A DNA stretch of 64,000 nt from Microbulbifer agarilyticus S89 (GCF_000220505.1 NZ_AFPJ01000007.1:62001-126000), one strand, 5' to 3'. Numbered from the stretch's first letter, positions 43,721 through 53,509 are shown. Notes: a model not told the origin generated them from the letters alone. Numbers and translations: made by a program.

Positions 43721-44779
43721 ATGGGTATTTTTGAGCGCTATCTTTCCGTCTGGGTAGGACTGTGTATTCTGGCGGGCTTGCTACTGGGCAACCTCGCCCC
43801 GCAGCTATTCCAGCACATTGCGGCCATGGAAGTTGCCCACGTGAATTTGCCGGTGGCGGTACTGATCTGGGTGATGATCTTCCCGATGATGGTGCAGGTG
43901 GACTTCAGCTCCATCAAGCATGTGGGCGATAAACCCAAGGGCCTGGCACTTACGCTGGTGGTCAACTGGCTGATCAAGCCATTCACCATGGCGGCACTTG
44001 GCTGGCTGTTTTTCCGCGTGATCTTTGCCGACCTGGTGGACCCGCAAACGGCTTCTGAATATATCGCCGGTATGATTCTGCTTGGGGTCGCCCCCTGCAC
44101 CGCCATGGTATTTGTGTGGAGCCAGCTCACCCGCGGCGATGCCAACTACACCCTAGTACAGGTCTCGGTAAACGACGTAATCATGATTTTCGCGTTTGCG
44201 CCTATTGCTGCCCTGTTACTCGGCGTGAGCGACATCACCGTACCCTGGGATACGCTGCTGCTGTCGGTGGTGCTCTACGTCTTATTGCCGCTCATTGCCG
44301 GTATTCTCACACGACGGGCGCTGGATTCTGCCAACGATCACCACCGCCTGGAAGACTTCCTGCACCGCGTGAAACCCTTCTCCGTAGCCGGCCTGTTAGG
44401 CACAGTGGTGTTGCTCTTTGGCTTCCAGGCCGAGACCATCATCAACAGCCCGCTCGCAATTGTGTTGATTGCAATCCCGCTGCTTATTCAAACCTACGGC
44501 ATCTTTGCCGTGAGCTATTTCGCCGCGTACAAAATGAAGCTGCCACACAACGTTGCGGCACCGGCCTGCATGATCGGCACATCCAACTTTTTTGAACTGG
44601 CGGTGGCCGTAGCTATTTCGCTGTTCGGCCTGAACTCAGGCGCGGCACTGGCAACCGTGGTCGGCGTACTGGTAGAAGTACCGGTGATGCTGTCGCTGGT
44701 GGCATTTGCCAATCGCACACGCCACTGGTTTGGTGCGGCGCCGGCAAACAATGAGGGAGTAACACATGAGCAAGCCTGA
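43721..44779 (+). CDS. acr3: Arsenite efflux transporter Acr3
   Basis: A 352-residue inner-membrane carrier with ten hydrophobic helices. The Acr3 motif [19 protein letters not shown] holds the essential Cys, and [20 protein letters not shown] is the second conserved helix (both in part). It exports arsenite using the proton gradient. It lies 23 bases after arsC and overlaps arsH by 14 bases. Confidence 0.95.
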   Translation: MGIFERYLSVWVGLCILAGLLLGNLAPQLFQHIAAMEVAHVNLPVAVLIWVMIFPMMVQVDFSSIKHVGDKPKGLALTLVVNWLIKPFTMAALGWLFFRVIFADLVDPQTASEYIAGMILLGVAPCTAMVFVWSQLTRGDANYTLVQVSVNDVIMIFAFAPIAALLLGVSDITVPWDTLLLSVVLYVLLPLIAGILTRRALDSANDHHRLEDFLHRVKPFSVAGLLGTVVLLFGFQAETIINSPLAIVLIAIPLLIQTYGIFAVSYFAAYKMKLPHNVAAPACMIGTSNFFELAVAVAISLFGLNSGAALATVVGVLVEVPVMLSLVAFANRTRHWFGAAPANNEGVTHEQA

Positions 44780-45494
44780 CACTGAATCAACCATGCCGAA
44801 TATTGTTCCCGAGTGCTTTAACAATACGGATATGGGCGAGCTCGCAGCCCCCATTGAACAGCAGCCGCCCAAGATCTTGCTGCTGTATGGTTCGCTGCGC
44901 AAACGCTCGTTCAGCCGTCTTGCCGCCGAGGAAGCCGCGCGCATTCTGACTGCACTCGGTGCAGAAACACGTATCTTCAACCCATCGGGGCTCCCCTTGC
45001 CCGACGACGACGTGGATGCCGCACACCCGAAGGTGCAGGAACTGCGGGATCTCGCGACGTGGAGTGATGGTATGGTGTGGTCATCGCCGGAACGCCACGG
45101 CGCCATGACCGGGATTATGAAAACCCAGATCGACTGGATTCCCCTGGCGGTGCAGGCAGTGCGCCCGACACAGGGTAAAACCCTGGCAGTCATGCAGGTC
45201 TGCGGTGGTTCTCAGTCCTTTAATGCCGTAAACCAGATGCGCATTCTGGGGCGCTGGATGCGCATGGTGACGATTCCGAACCAGTCTTCCGTGGCCAAGG
45301 CCTGGCAGGAATTTGACGAGAACGACCGCATGAAGCCTTCGTCCTACTACGACCGTATCGTGGATGTGATGGAGGAATTGATGAAGTTCACCTATCTGCT
45401 GAAAGACAAGCGGGACTACTTCACCGACCGCTATTCTGAGCGCAAGGAAACCAACGCAGAGTTCCGCAAGCGCATCGATCAGCGGTCAATTTAA
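44766..45494 (+). CDS. arsH: NADPH-dependent FMN reductase ArsH
   Basis: A 242-residue flavoprotein. The FMN-binding start [21 protein letters not shown] and the [21 protein letters not shown] loop are both present (quoted in part), with [16 protein letters not shown] after them. ArsH proteins reduce or oxidise organoarsenicals and protect against oxidative stress. It closes the ars operon and overlaps acr3, which shows cotranslation. The N-terminal 35 residues precede the flavodoxin fold, as in other ArsH proteins. Confidence 0.95.
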   Translation: MSKPDTESTMPNIVPECFNNTDMGELAAPIEQQPPKILLLYGSLRKRSFSRLAAEEAARILTALGAETRIFNPSGLPLPDDDVDAAHPKVQELRDLATWSDGMVWSSPERHGAMTGIMKTQIDWIPLAVQAVRPTQGKTLAVMQVCGGSQSFNAVNQMRILGRWMRMVTIPNQSSVAKAWQEFDENDRMKPSSYYDRIVDVMEELMKFTYLLKDKRDYFTDRYSERKETNAEFRKRIDQRSI

Positions 45495-45542
45495 GGGGAA
45501 TTTAAGCTCTGGATCGCGACGGAGCGCGGGCGAGGACGAGTG

Positions 45543-47747
45543 CTACTCGCCCAGCCAGCGCTCCAGAGTCTCCGCCAAACTGTCTCTACTCAGCGGCTTG
45601 GTGAGGAAATCGTCCATCCCGGCAGCGAGGCAGCGGCCCTCGAATTGCTCTTCCGTGGTACTGGTCAATGCGACAATCGGCAACCGGTCATCGGGAGAAT
45701 ACTCTGATTCCCAGATACGCAGCTGCTCGATAATTTCTGCGCTGTGTGCCGTATTTTGCTGACAGTCAACCAGCACCAGATCAAAGTTCTGATCAGGGAG
45801 TAACTCCAGCGCCGCTTCCACTGACGGGACGACTTCCACCTGGTAACCCAGCGCCTGCACCATTTCCTCAGTCACCCCCTGATGCTGGCGAGATTCTTCA
45901 ATCAGCAACAAGCGGTTTTTGCGGTGTATTTCCGAATGGTTACCCATGACGCGGCGGCTGGTTTTTTTCTGGCCGCCGAATAGGCGCACGACAAGCGCAT
46001 CATGGAATTCTTTACGCGTTACCGGCCGTGACAGGTACTGCGCTTCGGGGTCAGCCGCCGCCAGTGGGGCGAACTCTAACTTGTGGCCATGTCCGCCGAC
46101 GCATAGCAGTGGGAACTTGGCATTATCGTTTGCGATGGAATGGATCGCCTGAGTAACCCCACTCAGCAAACGCCCATCACCCGCCGCCGGCGCCAGCACC
46201 ACCAGCTGCCCCCGCTCCATAAACTGGAGCAGTTCGTCCATCGGTTCGGTGCTGCCGTCATCCCACGCCTTGCAGGAAAGCTCCATACCGAAAGATTCCA
46301 GCATTTGTGCGATACCGCCGACGAACAGTCCGCGCTGATGCAACAGCAATACCTCGGTATCTTGCAGGCGACGATCAGGCTGCAAATAAATACGCTGGTT
46401 GGGCTCAATCTTAAACTTGATCACCACTTGATAACGGTTGCCGTCAGGCGAGGAATGCAGCTGTAGATAACCGCCCATGGCTTCCGCGAGCCCCTTGGCG
46501 ATACTGAGCCCCAGCCCGGTGGTGACCTGGGCGGTGTCCATACGCGAGAAAGCACCAAACAGTTCCGACTCATCGGGCAAAATTTCGCCGCGGCCGTTAT
46601 CCAGCAGCTTCAGCGTCAGCTGCCCCTCATCGGTGCCGACTTGCTCAAAAGTCGCCTCTCCCCACAGCTCCCCGGAATCCGCGATCACGGTGGCGGAATC
46701 CACCAGGTTGCGGATCAGCTGCGCGGTTTTGCGGTTGTCACCGGTCACCATTACCGGAAGGTCTTCACTGATCTGGAAGTTAAACTCCAGTCGCTGACGC
46801 TGGGCAGAGCGCGCGGCGAACTTGAACGCCTTCTCCATGGTCCGCACCAGGTTGAATGGCGTACGCCGCAAGTGAATATCCTTGCGCGCAACGCGGGTGA
46901 ACATACCCACATTATCCACCAGCTTTAGCTGCTGATTACACGCGTTCTTGGCCAGACGAACCCACTCTTGCTGGCGCTCCGACAGACGGTCACCCTCCAG
47001 TAGGGCCAGCGCACCGAGAGAATCAGAAAGCTGGCTGCGGAACTCTTGCCCCACATTGGCGAGAAACTCGTTGGTAACTTCGACGGCCGCCTCAGAATGC
47101 TTCCGGGCCGCGGCCAGGTTGCTGGCTTTTTGCTGGAGCGCCTGCATGGCGGCAACACGGTCCCAGTAGTTTTCCGACTCGCGACGCGCCTGATGGGCCA
47201 TCAACCAGACAAAGGTCAGGGTAAGCGCGCCATAGATAGCGCCGAGGATGTCAGCGGTCATGAAGCCCTGCAATGCGGCAGGCACCAGGGAGCCGGCTAA
47301 AAACCAGGTGAGGAAGCGATAATATGGCGAGAATACGGATGCGACGCTCGCGCAGAATACGACGGTGTACAGCCACAGGAATTGCGTCGCAGGGGAAAAC
47401 CCGAGCAAGAACACGTGACTTAGCAGGATGACGCCCCACCAAACCGCGCCCAGTGTCGACGCGATAAAGTAGCGGCTCCGCCAGCGCTTGGGGCCGGTCG
47501 CATAGAGGTTGTCGAACCGGAACACGTAATAGGCGCGAACCAGTGTCAGCAATACCAACACGAGCGCCAGCACCAACACCAGCTTGGGCGCGGTGATGCG
47601 AAGTTCCCCGATGGCCACTGCAACGGCAAACGCCACCAGGCTAAACAACATGCCCCGGCGACTGTATTTGGCGATGCGCGTATCCGTGTTACGACACACA
47701 CGGCGATCTTTCTGAACCTTGAGTTCGGGGTGATCAAATAAAGGCAT
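45543..47747 (-). CDS. Degenerate hybrid histidine kinase with intact receiver
   Basis: A 734-residue membrane protein. Residues about 30-190 hold six hydrophobic helices. A coiled coil leads to a HisKA-like helix (NEFLANVGQEFRSQLS) where the phosphoacceptor His is Gln 234 (codon CAA, one base from His). The ATPase domain is also altered: NLVDSATVIA replaces the usual N-box, and LLDNGRGE stands for the DxGxG G1 box, while GLGLSIAKGLAEAMGG (G2) is kept. A middle pseudo-receiver segment is followed by a receiver with acidic pocket EES, Asp 661 in LVLVDCQ, Thr/Ser in ALTS and KP. It may be a pseudokinase relaying signals by conformation, or a receiver phosphorylated by another kinase. Confidence 0.87.
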   Translation of the reverse strand: MPLFDHPELKVQKDRRVCRNTDTRIAKYSRRGMLFSLVAFAVAVAIGELRITAPKLVLVLALVLVLLTLVRAYYVFRFDNLYATGPKRWRSRYFIASTLGAVWWGVILLSHVFLLGFSPATQFLWLYTVVFCASVASVFSPYYRFLTWFLAGSLVPAALQGFMTADILGAIYGALTLTFVWLMAHQARRESENYWDRVAAMQALQQKASNLAAARKHSEAAVEVTNEFLANVGQEFRSQLSDSLGALALLEGDRLSERQQEWVRLAKNACNQQLKLVDNVGMFTRVARKDIHLRRTPFNLVRTMEKAFKFAARSAQRQRLEFNFQISEDLPVMVTGDNRKTAQLIRNLVDSATVIADSGELWGEATFEQVGTDEGQLTLKLLDNGRGEILPDESELFGAFSRMDTAQVTTGLGLSIAKGLAEAMGGYLQLHSSPDGNRYQVVIKFKIEPNQRIYLQPDRRLQDTEVLLLHQRGLFVGGIAQMLESFGMELSCKAWDDGSTEPMDELLQFMERGQLVVLAPAAGDGRLLSGVTQAIHSIANDNAKFPLLCVGGHGHKLEFAPLAAADPEAQYLSRPVTRKEFHDALVVRLFGGQKKTSRRVMGNHSEIHRKNRLLLIEESRQHQGVTEEMVQALGYQVEVVPSVEAALELLPDQNFDLVLVDCQQNTAHSAEIIEQLRIWESEYSPDDRLPIVALTSTTEEQFEGRCLAAGMDDFLTKPLSRDSLAETLERWLGE

Positions 47748-47798
47748 AAAGGTATCCGGGAAACGCTCCCTGTATCCGCAACGTCAGCGAGTCGGGCT

Positions 47799-48005
47799 TT
47801 ACTGGCCCAAACCCATGACTTCCACCAGCACGGTCTTTATCACAAAGCCCAGCAATCCAAGTCCGAGTGCCGTAAACAGGATAAAGGTACCGAAACGACC
47901 CGCTTTGGATTCTTTGGCCAGATTCCACACGATAAACATCATGAACAGAATCAGGCCGCCAATACCGACAATCAGGGAATACTCTTCAAACAACTCGAAG
48001 CTCAT
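47799..48005 (-). CDS. DUF2788 small membrane protein
   Basis: A 68-residue protein with two hydrophobic helices (YSLIVGIGGLILFMMFIVWN and FILFTALGLGLLGFVIKTVL), matching the DUF2788 family in length and pattern. AGAGG lies five bases before the ATG. Function unknown. It is 51 bases upstream of the hybrid kinase gene on the same strand and may share its transcript. Confidence 0.87.
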   Translation of the reverse strand: MSFELFEEYSLIVGIGGLILFMMFIVWNLAKESKAGRFGTFILFTALGLGLLGFVIKTVLVEVMGLGQ

Positions 48006-48242
48006 GCAACCTCTTTCCTACACGCGATCCCCAGATTTACCCGGGTGCTGGCAAGTGCGACCAACAACGGCGTCGGCGCAAAAATTGGCGCGTATTGTAT
48101 AGGAGCTTGTGACGTGAAACCACGAGTGCCCGGAGAATCAGCCGGGCCTACTCGAGACCCTCTACTCCCGGAAGAAGTCATTCAGATGCGCGCGGAGCTT
48201 CACCCGGGCTCGGAACCCGCTCACGCGCCTTGCCTACCGCGC

Positions 48243-48512
48243 TCACGCGCCTTGATAGTAGTCGCTGTCATCTGCCTTGGTGCCACACTTGACTCGACGG
48301 ACCTCGCGGTCACGATAGCGGCTGTCGTGCCAGCATCGTGGCAACGACTCCCCGGAAAGGAAGCGCAGGCGAGACTTGTCAAAGACCTCCGGATCCTGAA
48401 CCTCTTCTCCCCACAGATAGCGCCCCACCACGGTCAATTCATATGGATTGGCCAGAGTCACAATGTCGGCGACATCGATCAGGTGATTACCTTCGGAATC
48501 TCTTAGCAGCAT
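48243..48512 (-). CDS. Small protein of unknown function
   Basis: An 89-residue soluble protein. The first 60 residues look like a compact conserved domain (MLLRDSEGNHLIDVADIVTL, YELTVVGRYLWGEEVQDPE, FLSGESLPRCWHD), and the tail is charged. AGGAG lies seven bases before the ATG, a strong ribosome site. Similar short proteins in Pseudomonas-type genomes have sometimes been labelled acetyltransferase, but no acetyltransferase motif is visible here. Nothing else was recognised in the gaps on either side. Confidence 0.68.
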   Translation of the reverse strand: MLLRDSEGNHLIDVADIVTLANPYELTVVGRYLWGEEVQDPEVFDKSRLRFLSGESLPRCWHDSRYRDREVRRVKCGTKADDSDYYQGA

Positions 48513-48704
48513 GGTTGACTCCTATTTCCTCAGAATACCTTCCAGTATAGGGAGAAAACCGCGCCAATCGGGGCATCAATCTGTAAAGATTCCCAGCCTA
48601 CACGTGACCGCAGACCCAAGAAATCGTACCAAATAAGGGTTTACAGCGCCGAAATGATCACGAAAAGCGAAAGGATCTAAAAATCTGTGTGTTACGGTAT
48701 CGAA

Positions 48705-49193
48705 CTATCGCTCGAGCGTCAGGCGTGCCGAAATCATGCCATCTTCTGCAAGTGCATCGACACTAATCGAGCGAATCACAAAGCGCTGCTGCAGTAACGT
48801 GTTCAGCCACGGCTGCAAATCCTGATAGCGCGCCTCGTCGACCCACAGGCGAATGCGGCCATCGCCCTCCGGCTCAAAACGCTTGATGGTCACCTTGTGG
48901 TTCTTCGCGGCAGCCGTCACCCGCTGCAGCAAAGTGCCCTGGGCCTGCGACTGGCCACCGGCGTTGCGCTGCACGCGCTCCAACTGAGGGCGCTGCTGTT
49001 CAATCCAGGCCAACAGCTCACGCGACGCCTCAGCCTCGGCACGGGCGCCATCAAAGTATGCCTGCGCAGGTTTGAACAAGCCGAATACGATAATGATAAC
49101 GCCGAGAAACAAGCCCAGAATGGCCAACGCACGCTGGTCGCTGGGTGGCAACGTGATCCACTTCTGACGCCACTGTTCAATTGTCTGATTCAT
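48705..49193 (-). CDS. gspM: Type II secretion protein GspM
   Basis: A 162-residue bitopic inner-membrane protein. A short cytoplasmic segment is followed by one helix (LAILGLFLGVIIIVFGLF), a coiled coil and a ferredoxin-like periplasmic domain (VTIKRFEPEGDGRIRLWV). GspM pairs with GspL in the inner-membrane platform. It is the last gene of the gsp operon; no gspN or gspO follows, so the prepilin peptidase is elsewhere. Confidence 0.93.
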   Translation of the reverse strand: MNQTIEQWRQKWITLPPSDQRALAILGLFLGVIIIVFGLFKPAQAYFDGARAEAEASRELLAWIEQQRPQLERVQRNAGGQSQAQGTLLQRVTAAAKNHKVTIKRFEPEGDGRIRLWVDEARYQDLQPWLNTLLQQRFVIRSISVDALAEDGMISARLTLER

Positions 49194-49219
49194 ACAACTC
49201 TTTCTTTGCTACTGCGCAA

Positions 49220-50563
49220 TCAACGCAGACGTATCCGGCCGGAAACACCATTTTCCAACTCGTTTGCCGCTAACAGCTCGGCCCGGTACTGGCCCTGCCC
49301 CAGCTGATTCACAACGTTATCCAGCTCGCCCAGGTTGCCGGCACGCAACTGCAGCACCAGCTCTCCGCGCCCGCCATCAAACCGCAGCGACTGCAACTTC
49401 AGGCCAGCACTGTTACTGCCAGCCCAGACCCCGCTCAATTGCTGCAGCTGACCGGCAAATTCGCCGCCGCCACCCGCTGCCTGATTGAGATAACCGGCAA
49501 CCTGACGACGCAGGTCGGCACTCGCCGACGCCCCGGGGAAGATTTCGGCAAACAGTGCGCGGGCCTGCTTATCCGCATTATTCGCCTGCACTTTGTAATA
49601 GGTGCCTGCGCCCATAAAAAATACCAACTGCAGGACGAAGCAGGCAGCGACCGCAATCGCGGGTTTTTTCCACCAGGGACCCTCCGCCGACTGCAGCGTC
49701 ACTTGATAGGGACCACTCAGGAGGTTACCGGGGACCGATGGCTTGAGTTGCTCGAGGAACAGCGCTTCCGGCGCCTTCTCCAGCACATCGACCTCGCCCA
49801 ACTGTTGCAGGGTAGCGAGCTCCAATTCGGTCGCATCGCCCAGCAGGTACAGCGTACCGCCCTCCTCCGGCGCGTCCGTGACCGCCTCATCGCCATCAGC
49901 TTGCTGCGACTGTGAGGGCGCCTCTGCCGCACCCAATAGGCTTTCGGCAACCACGCCGGCCAGTGAGCGCTGCACGGAAAGGCCGCGCCCCCGGGCATCC
50001 CAGAAGTGTGCCCACGCCGGCTCCAGCCAAACGCCTGAGCCCTGCTGGAGATTAGCCAGCAGGCGATATTCGGGGATCGCAGCAGTCACTGGCCACCCCA
50101 GCCGCTCAATATGGGCCTTGAGAGTCGCCAGCTTCAGGCTGGCGACGGCCATGACACTGCATAGATCACCAAGCACCGCTTCGCAGGTGAAATGCAGCTC
50201 TTCGACGTCTTCCGCCAGCTGCTCTTCCACCATGTAACCCACCGCCTGACTCTGGCGGCGAGCGGCACGCGGCACGGATTCCAAGCCATTCCACACCCAA
50301 GCCCCCGGGAGCAAAAGAACCGCGCGCTCGCCTGGCTCGAACTCAAGCTCAAAGCCCGACTCACCGTCTGGCTCAGCGTGCTCTACAGGCATCACATCGG
50401 CGGCCACTGCCATTGTGGCAGGCAATCCCTCCACACCAGCGAAGGCCTGCGCGAAATCTTCGTCGATGGCCACGGGCTGCCATTGCGCCTCACACCAGCA
50501 GTCCAGTGCCACCGCACCGGTGCCGGTCTCGCGCAACCGCAATAGTTTCACTTCATGGCTCAC
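49220..50563 (-). CDS. gspL: Type II secretion protein GspL
   Basis: A 447-residue platform protein. The cytoplasmic actin-like domain covers about residues 1-310, with the family features VLLLPGAWVWNGLESVP and YMVEEQLAEDVEELHF. One helix (PAIAVAACFVLQLVFFMGAG) crosses the inner membrane and a periplasmic ferredoxin-like domain ends the chain. It couples the GspE ATPase to the pseudopilus machine. It starts directly after the gspK stop. A spacer near residues 215-235 (SQSQQADGDEAVTDAPEEG) is unusually acidic and rich in Gln. Confidence 0.93.
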   Translation of the reverse strand: MSHEVKLLRLRETGTGAVALDCWCEAQWQPVAIDEDFAQAFAGVEGLPATMAVAADVMPVEHAEPDGESGFELEFEPGERAVLLLPGAWVWNGLESVPRAARRQSQAVGYMVEEQLAEDVEELHFTCEAVLGDLCSVMAVASLKLATLKAHIERLGWPVTAAIPEYRLLANLQQGSGVWLEPAWAHFWDARGRGLSVQRSLAGVVAESLLGAAEAPSQSQQADGDEAVTDAPEEGGTLYLLGDATELELATLQQLGEVDVLEKAPEALFLEQLKPSVPGNLLSGPYQVTLQSAEGPWWKKPAIAVAACFVLQLVFFMGAGTYYKVQANNADKQARALFAEIFPGASASADLRRQVAGYLNQAAGGGGEFAGQLQQLSGVWAGSNSAGLKLQSLRFDGGRGELVLQLRAGNLGELDNVVNQLGQGQYRAELLAANELENGVSGRIRLR

Positions 50564-51616
50564 TTAGACCCCCAATAATTCCTGCAAAAACTGCCCGGAA
50601 AACTCGCGCCGCTGGCGCTGAATGACTTGTATTTTTCCCGTGGCGCTGTCGAGTTTCAATACCGACTCCCAGTACTGGCGATGTTCCAACCCCAACTGTA
50701 CGGCAATATGCGCGACATAGTAGCGACTACTGAAATCCAGCTCGGCCACGCCACTAATACCAAACGCGGTGAGGTCGCTGACGTCACTGAATACCCTGCC
50801 GGATTCGCGCTCGGAGATTAGCCCCGCGATATTCGCCGACGGGTACATCGCCGAAAGCAATTCAGCGGATGCCGTATTCACGTTGACGTCGGTGCCCGCT
50901 TCCGGCAGCGCGCAGAGTTCTGGCCGCAAGGCGCGCCAGATTTCTGGCTCCATGCCGCGCACCGCGCGCAGTTCCGACGGATCCGTGATCAGGGTGTCCG
51001 GGGTCCGGTAAGGGAGTTCCAGCCCCAGATAATCCGTATCCTCCGAGCCGGATAACAGTGGCGTGTCGCCCGCATCGATCCAATCCTCAATGGCCTGGGC
51101 CACGTCGGCCTGCCCACCAAGATTGCGCACCAGCCGCTGTATAACCTCGTGCGCCACCGCCCCGGCACCATCATCTCCGCCACCCGAGGCCCCGCCAGAG
51201 GAACCGCCAGCAGAAATCCTGCCACCGGTCCCGGAGCTGGACCCGCCGCCCGAGCGCGCGGCGGTCAGATTATTCACATTGAAACAGGATTGTAAGTCCT
51301 TGATTAAAATACGGATTTTTCCGTTGTCGGGATTGAACTCAACCTGTTTCTGCGCCCACAGCTCCATCAGGTTATCACTGGATGCGGACGCAGCCTGATC
51401 CTCAATAAAGTCTTTTTCCAGCGTCACAATCGCCCACGCCTCGGCCCCGTGGACAAATTCGGCAAGCTGGGTATTTGCCAGAATGGCACTGGTGCGCGCT
51501 ATGGCCAGGCGGTTACGGGTCACCGCATGCGTAATGGCCGCAATGGCAATGACCATCACCAGCAGCACGGTAATCAACGCCACACCTTTCTGCCGGGACA
51601 GGGACATCAACTTCAC
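50564..51616 (-). CDS. gspK: Type II secretion minor pseudopilin GspK
   Basis: A 350-residue minor pseudopilin. The N-terminal prepilin-like segment SRQKGVALITVLLVMVIAIAAI carries the G-V-A-L-I cleavage context (GspK lacks the Phe), and the large globular domain has CFNVNNL and DVNVNTASAELL. A Gly/Ser-rich tract (GGGSSSGTGGRISAGGSSGG, near residues 124-148) interrupts the domain. A GTG start at 51616 overlaps the gspJ stop (GTGA); ATG 51607 is an alternative. GspK caps the pseudopilus with GspI and GspJ. Confidence 0.93.
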   Translation of the reverse strand: MKLMSLSRQKGVALITVLLVMVIAIAAITHAVTRNRLAIARTSAILANTQLAEFVHGAEAWAIVTLEKDFIEDQAASASSDNLMELWAQKQVEFNPDNGKIRILIKDLQSCFNVNNLTAARSGGGSSSGTGGRISAGGSSGGASGGGDDGAGAVAHEVIQRLVRNLGGQADVAQAIEDWIDAGDTPLLSGSEDTDYLGLELPYRTPDTLITDPSELRAVRGMEPEIWRALRPELCALPEAGTDVNVNTASAELLSAMYPSANIAGLISERESGRVFSDVSDLTAFGISGVAELDFSSRYYVAHIAVQLGLEHRQYWESVLKLDSATGKIQVIQRQRREFSGQFLQELLGV

Positions 51617-52479
51617 TGACGCTCCCTCCTTTCGCCACCGTCATCACCGGAACTGTCACCTCCGCCACCGGTACTGCCACCACTGCTCTGGTCACCGCCG
51701 TTCGACCCGCCACCGGAAGCGCCGCCAGAGCTGGCACCCGACGAGCTATCGGCCGCGCGGTATTCAGGCAAAGAAAACAGTCGACGCATTTCACCGCCGG
51801 TGCGGGTTACCAGCGTGACCTCCACCGCCTGCGGCAAGCGCAGGTCCACGGCACCGGGTGCGATGGTGGAAGAAACCGGCGGCCACTGGGACAGCCAGAC
51901 GCGCGTATCGCGATCAAAGTAACGCAGGTTGAGCTCTACGATGTCATCGAGCACCGGCTCCACCACGGGCTCCGAGTCGGGCCCGCGGTCCAGTACCCGC
52001 CAGCGGCTGCGCAGCAACAGCACGCTGTCATCATCGTCGAGGGAATCGAAGCGGTCGTCATCCGTTTCGGGATAGCCAATGCCATAGTGCAAGCGTTGCA
52101 GGTTGCCGCGAGGGTCACCGGTAAGATTTGCCGCCCCCAGGCGCGTAAACTCAAATTCGTTAGTGACGCCTTTGAAGGCCGGCTCATAGCCGCTGTACCC
52201 ATTCTTTACGGCGCGTGGCGTGAACTGGCGCAAGTCGTCATCCAGCCGGTACATCGCCATGGACAATTGGCGCATCTCATTGGCACGGGCGGTGAGCGCA
52301 CGATCCGTGGTAAAGAAGGTTTCGAGGAGTGAATAAGAGCCGATACCAATTATCGACACGATGACCAGCACCACCATCACCTCGATCAGCGTAAAACCAC
52401 TGGCGCGGCGAGGCGTAGGCTGTGGATTCCGCGAACGGGAGCCTTGCGGGGAGACGCGGTAATGTTGCAAGGGTTTCAT
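51613..52479 (-). CDS. gspJ: Type II secretion minor pseudopilin GspJ
   Basis: A 288-residue minor pseudopilin. The type-IV prepilin signal RRASGFTLIEVMVVLVIVSII (quoted as SGFTLIEVMVVL) has the Gly-Phe cleavage site and Glu+5. The globular domain is followed by a C-terminal tail of about 45 residues composed almost only of Ser, Gly and Asp (SSGASSGGASGGGSNGG), ending in a charged ERRERQ. That tail is unusual for GspJ. The ATG at 52479 lies between the gspI stop and the signal; the longer frame to 52554 is an overlap artefact. Confidence 0.92.
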   Translation of the reverse strand: MKPLQHYRVSPQGSRSRNPQPTPRRASGFTLIEVMVVLVIVSIIGIGSYSLLETFFTTDRALTARANEMRQLSMAMYRLDDDLRQFTPRAVKNGYSGYEPAFKGVTNEFEFTRLGAANLTGDPRGNLQRLHYGIGYPETDDDRFDSLDDDDSVLLLRSRWRVLDRGPDSEPVVEPVLDDIVELNLRYFDRDTRVWLSQWPPVSSTIAPGAVDLRLPQAVEVTLVTRTGGEMRRLFSLPEYRAADSSSGASSGGASGGGSNGGDQSSGGSTGGGGDSSGDDGGERRERQ

Positions 52480-52486
52480 CGGCCGT

Positions 52487-52882
52487 TTACTCCGCAACCC
52501 AAGAGTCGACGGTGAGAATCGGTGGCTTCTCCGGCCAGCCAACCTGTACAACAATATGGCGCATGCGGGGCTCTTTCGTGGACTTCACCTCCGCCGAAAC
52601 TTCCCATTCGCGGTCGCCCAGCAAAACCGTTTCGATCTCCTTGCCCAGTGGCGGCCAATCTGTACGCAGACGAATTTCCGCCAATACCTGCTGTGCCACG
52701 ATGTTCGCAGTGAGGCGCTCTTCCAAAGCCGCCTGCTGGCGCACACTGTCCTGCAGCGTTTTCAGCACACTCGCCGCGATCACCCCGAAAATCACCAGCG
52801 CCACCAGTACCTCGACCAGAGTAAAGCCACGTGCGCTGGCAAGGGGCGTCACCGGGACACGACTGGCGCGACTAGTAATCAT
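52487..52882 (-). CDS. gspI: Type II secretion minor pseudopilin GspI
   Basis: A 131-residue minor pseudopilin with the prepilin signal SARGFTLVEVLVALVIFGVI (cleavage after Gly, Glu+5). The family body QAALEERLTANIVAQQVLAE and WEVSAEVKSTKEP follow. The start is the ATG at 52882, inside the gspH end (11-base overlap). The longer frame upstream to 52954 is an overlap artefact. It forms the tip complex with GspJ and GspK. Confidence 0.93.
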   Translation of the reverse strand: MITSRASRVPVTPLASARGFTLVEVLVALVIFGVIAASVLKTLQDSVRQQAALEERLTANIVAQQVLAEIRLRTDWPPLGKEIETVLLGDREWEVSAEVKSTKEPRMRHIVVQVGWPEKPPILTVDSWVAE

Positions 52883-53489
52883 CGGCCTGCCACTCCAGCC
52901 CCATGCCATACAGGCTGCTGTACGAAATGATCGCACCACGCCCCACATCGCCATCCCGCATCAGCAGAAAAGCCAGCTCCACCGGCAGTACTTCACCACT
53001 GGATAACGCAGCGAACTGCGGAGTGATCTCTTCGCCCTCTTCTCCCGCTTCGTCATCTTGCTTTCGTGTACTCGAGGAGCTCGGGGAAAAGCTGGTGGTC
53101 TGCCCATCTGCGTCGGGCAATTCCGTTTGCGTCAGAACTTCGAGGCGCATGTTGGGAGGCAAGGTGTGAGACAGGAGGCGACTGGCATTGGCGGAACCAG
53201 GGTTGGCCGAGAAATCCACCTCCAGCCACTTGAGTGCCGCAGAGTCGTAACGCACCACCCGGTAGCTTGCCTCTTCGAAAACCACGCCGTAGTGGACCTT
53301 ATCGATGAGTGCGCGGTCGGCGACCAGTTGTAACAGGTTGGCCAGGCGCTGAACCTCACCCGTCCACTTACGGACGTCTGTGTTGCGCAGGGAGAGCGTC
53401 GCCATGCCCGCAAGCGAAGCGATGATAACAATCACCACCAGCAACTCGATCAGGGTAAACCCCCGTTGATGGCGGGCCGGGACGCGCAT
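52872..53489 (-). CDS. gspH: Type II secretion minor pseudopilin GspH
   Basis: A 205-residue pseudopilin with the prepilin signal RGFTLIELLVVIVIIASLAG. The GspH-like beta-sandwich shows VQRLANLLQLVADRALI and HYGVVFEEASYRVVRY. A hydrophilic insertion of about 30 residues (FSPSSSSTRKQDDEAGEEGEE) lies before the last strands. This and the tracts in GspJ and GspK suggest that loops facing the periplasm tolerate expansion. It lies 21 bases after gspG. Confidence 0.92.
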   Translation of the reverse strand: MRVPARHQRGFTLIELLVVIVIIASLAGMATLSLRNTDVRKWTGEVQRLANLLQLVADRALIDKVHYGVVFEEASYRVVRYDSAALKWLEVDFSANPGSANASRLLSHTLPPNMRLEVLTQTELPDADGQTTSFSPSSSSTRKQDDEAGEEGEEITPQFAALSSGEVLPVELAFLLMRDGDVGRGAIISYSSLYGMGLEWQADDY

Positions 53490-53509
53490 GTTTGCAATAA
53501 ATCCTGAAA

